From Anabaena lutea FACHB-196 (GTDB taxonomy: Bacteria; Cyanobacteriota; Cyanobacteriia; Cyanobacteriales; Nostocaceae), in the NCBI RefSeq assembly GCF_014698305.1, contig NZ_JACJST010000001.1, positions 1 to 64,000 of the forward strand: DNA of 64,000 bases, written 5' to 3'. The translations under genes were made by a program, and so were the position numbers. The notes beneath the pieces are model-generated. The model was not told the DNA's origin and searched no databases. It worked only from the letters and a program-made list of their open reading frames with translations. Each line of letters starts with the position of its first letter. Within the stretch, counting starts at the first letter, position 1. Of this stretch, positions 60,112-64,000 are shown piece by piece.

Positions 60112-60789
60112 ATGACAATTTTCAAAAGTTTACTCAACCTGTTTCTCCAATCTAATTGCCCTTTGTGTCAACGCAGCACACCTGGTGAATTATGTCAATT
60201 TTGCAACAAACAACTACAAAGCTGTAATCTCAAAAAACCTAGCTATTTATGGCAACAACCATTACCAGTATTTGCGTGGGGGAGTTATGGTGGTTCTCTC
60301 AAAAGAGCGATCGCAGTGATGAAATATGAAAATCATCCAGAAATGGGTTCTCTTCTCGGACGCTATCTAGGAGAAGCATGGTTATTAAATTCTCTCGAAG
60401 TCAATCCACCTCCAGTAATTGTACCCATACCACTCCACGCTAAAAAACTTCAAGAAAGAGGTTACAACCAAGCTGCACTCATAGCTCAAGGTTTCTGTCA
60501 AATAACGGGTTTCAAGTTACAATTAAATGGTCTAGAAAGAATTAAAGATACTAAAGCACAGTTTGGCGTATCCGCTGCGGAGCGAGAAAACAATTTAGCG
60601 GCAGCTTTTTCTTTAGGGACAGATTTTCGCCGTCGTCAACCAAAAGCACCAGTGCTATTAGTAGATGATATTTATACAACAGGTGCTACCGCTAAATCTG
60701 CTGTGTACACACTTAATCAAAGTAACATTTCCGTTCTGGGTTTAGCCGCTGTTGCCACTACTACTAAAGAAAGATCAATAGCAAGTTGA
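60112..60789 (+). CDS. ComF-family phosphoribosyltransferase-like protein
   Basis: 225 aa ComF/GntX family. An N-terminal zinc-ribbon-like motif, CPLCQRSTPGELCQFC, is followed by a phosphoribosyltransferase fold: VIVPIPLHAKKLQERGYNQA, and the PRPP loop LLVDDIYTTGATAKSAVYTL. In Bacillus and others ComF supports DNA uptake; in cyanobacteria it is required for natural transformation alongside pili. The pil genes here are on the same replicon but distant. 34 bases downstream of the GNAT gene and 72 bases before the PPC gene. Confidence 0.9.
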   Translation: MTIFKSLLNLFLQSNCPLCQRSTPGELCQFCNKQLQSCNLKKPSYLWQQPLPVFAWGSYGGSLKRAIAVMKYENHPEMGSLLGRYLGEAWLLNSLEVNPPPVIVPIPLHAKKLQERGYNQAALIAQGFCQITGFKLQLNGLERIKDTKAQFGVSAAERENNLAAAFSLGTDFRRRQPKAPVLLVDDIYTTGATAKSAVYTLNQSNISVLGLAAVATTTKERSIAS

Positions 60790-60861
60790 TGGTCAAGTTA
60801 TGGCTGAAAAATCTATAATTAACAAGATTACACTGTGTTTTTAGTAATACTCTTTCAATTT

Positions 60862-61341
60862 ATGAATAAAGCTTTGACTGCGGCTTTAAGAAAAATCATT
60901 ATTTTTCCTGTTACTTTACTAACAATGGGTATAAGCATAAATACAGGTTTAGCTCAAAAAAGTAATTTAAATAGTAATTTAAATAATTTATATAGCCCAA
61001 TTCCTTTACCTAGTAGTACGGAACTTTCTGATACTTTATCAGATAAAGATATTCCTACAGGTCAAGGAGGATTTGCCCGTGATTACACGGTGAAGTTAAA
61101 TAAAGGTGATAATCTAGCAATTGATCTGTCATCGGAGAACTTTGACGGTATGATTACACTATTAGCACCTGATGGCTCAACAGTTGGAGAAAATGATGAT
61201 GGACCTGATGGTACTAGCAATTCTCTGCTGTTTACCCGTATTACTGAAAACGGAAATTACATCATTCGTGTCCGTTCTTTTGGAGAAACTGGTGTAGGGG
61301 AATTTAAACTCAAGGTGACAAAACTGCAACCAGTAAAATAA
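60862..61341 (+). CDS. Secreted PPC-domain protein
   Basis: 159 aa from the ATG at 60862 (a GTG at 60835 would extend it by nine residues). The N-terminus ALRKIIIFPVTLLTMGISIN then TGLAQ is a signal peptide. The mature part (about 45-155) is a PPC (pre-peptidase C-terminal) beta-sandwich: ARDYTVKLNKGDNLAIDLSS, DGMITLLAPDGSTVGENDDG and RITENGNYIIRVRSF. PPC domains usually serve secretion or substrate binding in exoproteases; here it stands alone. Function unknown. Extracytoplasmic. Confidence 0.75.
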   Translation: MNKALTAALRKIIIFPVTLLTMGISINTGLAQKSNLNSNLNNLYSPIPLPSSTELSDTLSDKDIPTGQGGFARDYTVKLNKGDNLAIDLSSENFDGMITLLAPDGSTVGENDDGPDGTSNSLLFTRITENGNYIIRVRSFGETGVGEFKLKVTKLQPVK

Positions 61342-61380
61342 ACTCTTTTGAATTTTGAATTGACCGCTATATGTAAAAGT

Positions 61381-61749
61381 TTAGAGAATCTGTTGCAAGC
61401 GGCTAATACGCTCTGAGTAACTTTTCATCACCTGTATGGCAAACATGGGTGTTTCCTGAACAGCGAAGAGAAATCCCTGTTCATTCAGAAAAGCAAGTTT
61501 GCAGTTAGTTTTAGCTTTCGCTGTATAGGTTCTATGTTTTATCCCTACTAGTACACCAGTCCCAAAGACTTCACCTGATGAAATTGTCTCCACTGCTTTG
61601 CCGTTAACGAATATCTCAACTTCTCCGTGGAGAATGCCATACATGGAACCACCGAGTTGTCCTTCTTCAAAGATAACTTCACCTGATGAAAACTCTTCAG
61701 CGTTGGGTTGTTTTTGAAAGATGGTGATTGTTGTTACAGGGCTTAACAT
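61381..61749 (-). CDS. Cyclic nucleotide-binding domain protein
   Basis: 122 aa from the ATG at 61749 (start MLSPVTTITIFQ); an upstream in-frame start at 61839 would add 30 hydrophobic residues. cNMP-binding beta barrel: FSSGEVIFEEGQLGGSMYGI, LHGEVEIFVNGKAVETISSG, EVFGTGVLVGIKHRTYTAKA. The phosphate-binding cassette segment FGTGVLVGIKHR lacks the typical R-A-A triplet, so nucleotide binding may be lost. The C-terminal helix MKSYSERISRLQQIL is short, so there is no DNA-binding domain. Possibly a regulator of the cAMP pathway (a cyclase is at 27.9 kb). Confidence 0.8.
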   Translation of the reverse strand: MLSPVTTITIFQKQPNAEEFSSGEVIFEEGQLGGSMYGILHGEVEIFVNGKAVETISSGEVFGTGVLVGIKHRTYTAKAKTNCKLAFLNEQGFLFAVQETPMFAIQVMKSYSERISRLQQIL

Positions 61750-61839
61750 AAAAGCGTTTCCAATTTGAATGAGTAATACAAGAACTGAGGAAAGTATACT
61801 ATGTTTTACAGCATAAATTCGGATGCATTTAAGAATCAC

Positions 61840-62170
61840 AGAGTATTATTAATTCAGCCACAAGAACAAGTCCCATGCTGCGATAGTTTAGAAGTTCACC
61901 ATAATCTAAGATTAATAATTATTTAATCTAATTATTGATTATTTAATCTGCGTAAACAAAGCCTTGTTATATGGGATTAATATTTGATTTTTGAAATACA
62001 CCTAGGGTGGACATTGCCTACCGTATCATGGTTTTGTAAGGCATAGCCCTACCTACAAATACTGAGATTTTTTCAAGAATCAAATCGGATTCCTATCTAT
62101 ATAGAGGTTTACATTTGAGTTCAATACAGACCTAACCCCCAACCCCTTCGTAGGGAAGGGGAGGAAGATT
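61840..62170. other. 331-base intergenic region with MITE-like copy 4
   Basis: No gene. The MITE-like copy 4 occupies 61969-62098. A ccccaaccccttcgtaggga repeat patch (62131-62163) follows, similar to 58219-58250, just beyond the WYL gene stop. Confidence 0.6.
61969..62098. mobile_element. MITE-like element, copy 4
   Basis: Left end TATATGGGATTAATATTTGA then TTTTTGAAATA, right end AAGAATCAAATCGGATTCCT then AT. Reverse complementing the right gives ATAGGAATCCGATTTGATTC, a partial match to the left. Interior CTAGGGTGGACATTGCCTAC is a diverged core. Confidence 0.55.
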
Positions 62171-63034
62171 CTAGTCAAAAGTCAAATCATAATGTTGACA
62201 AAGGGTGATCAGTTTTTGTTTGATGAGCGATCGCACATTGTCGGGTGAGACTACAATACAATCAGAGGAATACTGCATGATTTCTCGTATAAACCAAAAT
62301 GTATTTGATACTCTTCTAATTACCTGCTTTACCTTGGGTTTATCTGGTATCCATTCAACTGTTTTATCCTCTGGTTTAGACTGATATGCAAACGCTAACC
62401 TATTTAATAGGTGCATTTCTACATCTATTTCATCTAAGTTACTAAACCACTTTTGAGTAATTTCCGTAACTGACGCTTCGTGAATATTGTCTAAACGAAA
62501 ACACCAATTATGTTGTAATTCTGGTATATCCAGATTTCCTTCAGTTTCTTCACACCAACAGTCAAGATATTGACGTTTTTCATGGGGTGTGATTTTGGCA
62601 TAACGGACAGTAAAATTAAATACTCGTTCTGCTGCATCTTGATAGGAAAGCTGAAAGGGTTGTTCACGCAAGATATAATGATCCACTTGTAACCGCCAAG
62701 ATGGACGAGAATGATTTAAAAACCCTTCAATTTCCTTCCGCATTGGTACGGATAATTCACTACGTTCTAGTAACAAATTGGCGATGATTTCCGCTTGTTC
62801 AACTTGTCCGATGTCGGTTAATGCAGCTATACAACGATGTAAGGCGCGGATACGGGAATCCTGCCAGTCATGATTTTTACCAACTATTAACTCACGTTGT
62901 GCGATCGCTTTGATGAGTTTGGAGATATTGGGTTCATCTCCCCACTTCATACCGAATTCGAGTGCGATCGCTTCTAGTTCCGCTTTGTCGCGTTCTGATA
63001 CCGACAGGGTTATAGACTGACCTTTTCGACTCAT
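62171..63034 (-). CDS. WYL-domain transcriptional regulator, next to type I-D cas3
   Basis: 287 aa protein. The N-terminus, RKGQSITLSVSERDKAELEA, followed by EPNISKLIKAIAQREL, fits a ribbon-helix-helix-like or helical DNA-binding unit. The C-terminal half has the WYL-type ligand-binding barrel: SYQDAAERVFNFTVRYAKIT, EKRQYLDCWCEETEG, NWCFRLDNIHEASVTEI. WYL regulators are frequently coded beside CRISPR-Cas operons and repress or activate them in response to nucleic-acid-like ligands. It is divergent from cas3' with a 154-base gap containing paired repeats, so it probably controls that promoter. Confidence 0.82.
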   Translation of the reverse strand: MSRKGQSITLSVSERDKAELEAIALEFGMKWGDEPNISKLIKAIAQRELIVGKNHDWQDSRIRALHRCIAALTDIGQVEQAEIIANLLLERSELSVPMRKEIEGFLNHSRPSWRLQVDHYILREQPFQLSYQDAAERVFNFTVRYAKITPHEKRQYLDCWCEETEGNLDIPELQHNWCFRLDNIHEASVTEITQKWFSNLDEIDVEMHLLNRLAFAYQSKPEDKTVEWIPDKPKVKQVIRRVSNTFWFIREIMQYSSDCIVVSPDNVRSLIKQKLITLCQHYDLTFD

Positions 63035-63130
63035 TAAAAGTGTCCGTATACTTTATACTTGTTTTCTCTTGCCAACTTTTATTTTCGGTGTCATTATAGA
63101 TTTTAACAACGAGTTACGGACAGTTTTTAA
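63034..63130. promoter_or_regulatory. Paired inverted sites in the WYL/cas3 divergent region
   Basis: TTAAAAGTGTCCGTA (63034-63048) and the inverted TACGGACAGTTTTTAA (63115-63130) share TGTCCGTA plus an AT-rich flank. The first overlaps the start codon of the WYL gene. A tandem AAGTATA AAGTATA on the minus strand lies just right of the first site. Candidate operators for WYL-dependent autoregulation and cas control. Confidence 0.45.
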
Positions 63131-63188
63131 GGTAATAATGAAAAACTGCAACCATTAGTTGCAGAAATTGAAAAGAGTTATTAAGGGT

Positions 63189-64000
63189 ATGTCAGAAAAT
63201 TACAGTATTCAACTCAAACCTGTTTATTCGCAAACAGTCCCCACACCTGAAGGGGTAAAATTACCTGAAAATTGGTGTTTATCTTGGCATCAATTAGAGA
63301 CTTTAAAAGCATTACGCGATCCAAATATTGACGTAGTTTTCAACACTGCAATGACTGGTGATGGTAAAAGTTTAGCTGCTTATTTACAAGTTCTTCAAGG
63401 TGAATTTTCGGCTATTGGACTTTACCCGACTAATGAGTTAGCAAGAGATCAAGAAGCACAGATTCAAGGATATATTGATATATTTGAACCAGAAAATAAC
63501 CCGCGTGTTGTTAGATTAAGTGGTGCTGATTTAGAGATTTACGCAGAAAATGAAGGTTTAAAAAAAGGTGCTGCACTTTTAAGTCTTTCTAGCCAGAGAG
63601 AAGCATTATTAACTAATCCTGATATTTTTCATTATTTACACCGGAGTAATTATTTAATTACTGGTGATAGTCCTGATAAATTATGGACTAGGATTGATAA
63701 AGACTTCGATTTATTTATTTTTGATGAATTTCATGTGTTTGCAGCACCGCAAATTGCCAGCGTAATTAACACTATGCTGTTAATTCATTGTACAAACCGC
63801 AGGAAAAAATTTCTCTTTCTTTCAGCAACACCAGATAAAGATTTAATCAGCAGATTAGAAACAGCAGGATTTCGTTGTCAAGAAATAAATCCTCTCGATG
63901 AAAATAAATATCAATTTCCTGATACACCAGAACAAGAAGCAAAACTTAAAACCCAAGGTTGGAGACAAGTATCACGAGGTATTTCACTTAATTTTATTTC
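63189..64000 (+). CDS. cas3: Type I-D CRISPR-associated helicase Cas3', partial (runs off right edge)
   Basis: Starts at ATG 63189 and stays open to the window end, 270 codons. It begins MSENYSIQLKPVYSQTVPTP. It is an SF2 helicase: Q-motif-like LSWHQLETLKALRDPNID, Walker A FNTAMTGDGKSLAAYLQV, motif Ia LYPTNELARDQEAQ, Walker B (DEFH) DLFIFDEFHVFAAP, motif III FLFLSATPDKDL. The DEFH box and the N-terminus match the type I-D Cas3' subunit, which works with Cas10d and the Csc proteins. No HD nuclease motif is seen in this part, as expected for I-D, where HD is on Cas10d. The remaining cas genes and the array should lie to the right. Confidence 0.85.
   Translation, partial: MSENYSIQLKPVYSQTVPTPEGVKLPENWCLSWHQLETLKALRDPNIDVVFNTAMTGDGKSLAAYLQVLQGEFSAIGLYPTNELARDQEAQIQGYIDIFEPENNPRVVRLSGADLEIYAENEGLKKGAALLSLSSQREALLTNPDIFHYLHRSNYLITGDSPDKLWTRIDKDFDLFIFDEFHVFAAPQIASVINTMLLIHCTNRRKKFLFLSATPDKDLISRLETAGFRCQEINPLDENKYQFPDTPEQEAKLKTQGWRQVSRGISLNFI

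Noticed and set aside
62171-64000. CRISPR array
   Set aside because: No direct-repeat/spacer pattern in this window; only a cas3 start and a regulator are present.

Overview
The window looks like chromosomal DNA of a filamentous, heterocyst-type cyanobacterium (Nostocales). The signs are scattered HIP1 octamers (GCGATCGC), 7-9 base tandem repeats in many intergenic gaps, a pilB-pilT-pilC cluster, BioU, a bilin-type (phytochrome/cyanobacteriochrome) kinase, cyanophycinase-type and XisI-type proteins, a DUF4079 protein, and the start of a type I-D CRISPR-Cas locus. Base composition is AT-rich. No rRNA, no secure tRNA and no CRISPR array were found. All family calls come from reading motifs; no database search was run.

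Layout. 0-2.4 kb (minus strand): grpE followed by a dnaK that stops just after its ATPase domain and linker. 3.1-7.8 kb: type IV pilus motor genes pilB, pilT, pilC, then a hypothetical gene. 8.5-9.5 kb: bioU. 9.7-16.4 kb is an accessory island. It holds a RelE-type toxin-antitoxin (TA) pair, a solo XisI, a three-gene set (coiled coil, small helical protein, HNH nuclease), and four TA-like two-gene modules. These four are separated by a degenerate ~27-base repeat, and three of their toxins carry point lesions. The island ends in a dienelactone hydrolase remnant. 16.4-22.7 kb: two large sensor kinases around a NADAR protein. 23-33 kb: TIR-like protein, MltA, YraN, class III adenylate cyclase, SLH/glycosyl-hydrolase-like protein and pentapeptide-repeat proteins. 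32-35 kb: amidohydrolase, cysteine hydrolase and cupin, possibly one catabolic set. 35-43 kb: Nudix, cysteine desulfurase, cyanophycinase, GT4 glycosyltransferase, Uma2 and LepA. 43-50 kb: hybrid-input kinase, DUF3386 protein, Nfu, GH57. 50-56 kb: CDGSH/HxlR divergent pair, three tandem von Willebrand A (vWA) proteins, thioredoxin, DUF4079. 56-62 kb: OmpR/HK two-component pair, MiaE, GNAT, ComF, PPC-domain protein, cNMP-binding protein. 62-64 kb: WYL regulator divergent from cas3' of type I-D, which runs off the right edge.

Most notable: (1) four two-gene TA-like modules lie one per interval between copies of a ~27-base repeat, which suggests a cassette-like array; (2) single-base lesions sit in three of its toxins, including an ATG-to-ATA start change that leaves the overlapping antitoxin stop intact; (3) a coiled-coil/small protein/HNH cluster in which two neighbouring proteins share a helical motif; (4) AATTCGT repeats that supply the stop codon of four unrelated genes; (5) a ~125-base MITE-like family; (6) an ~85-base inverted repeat pair flanking 2.2 kb; (7) three tandem vWA paralogues.
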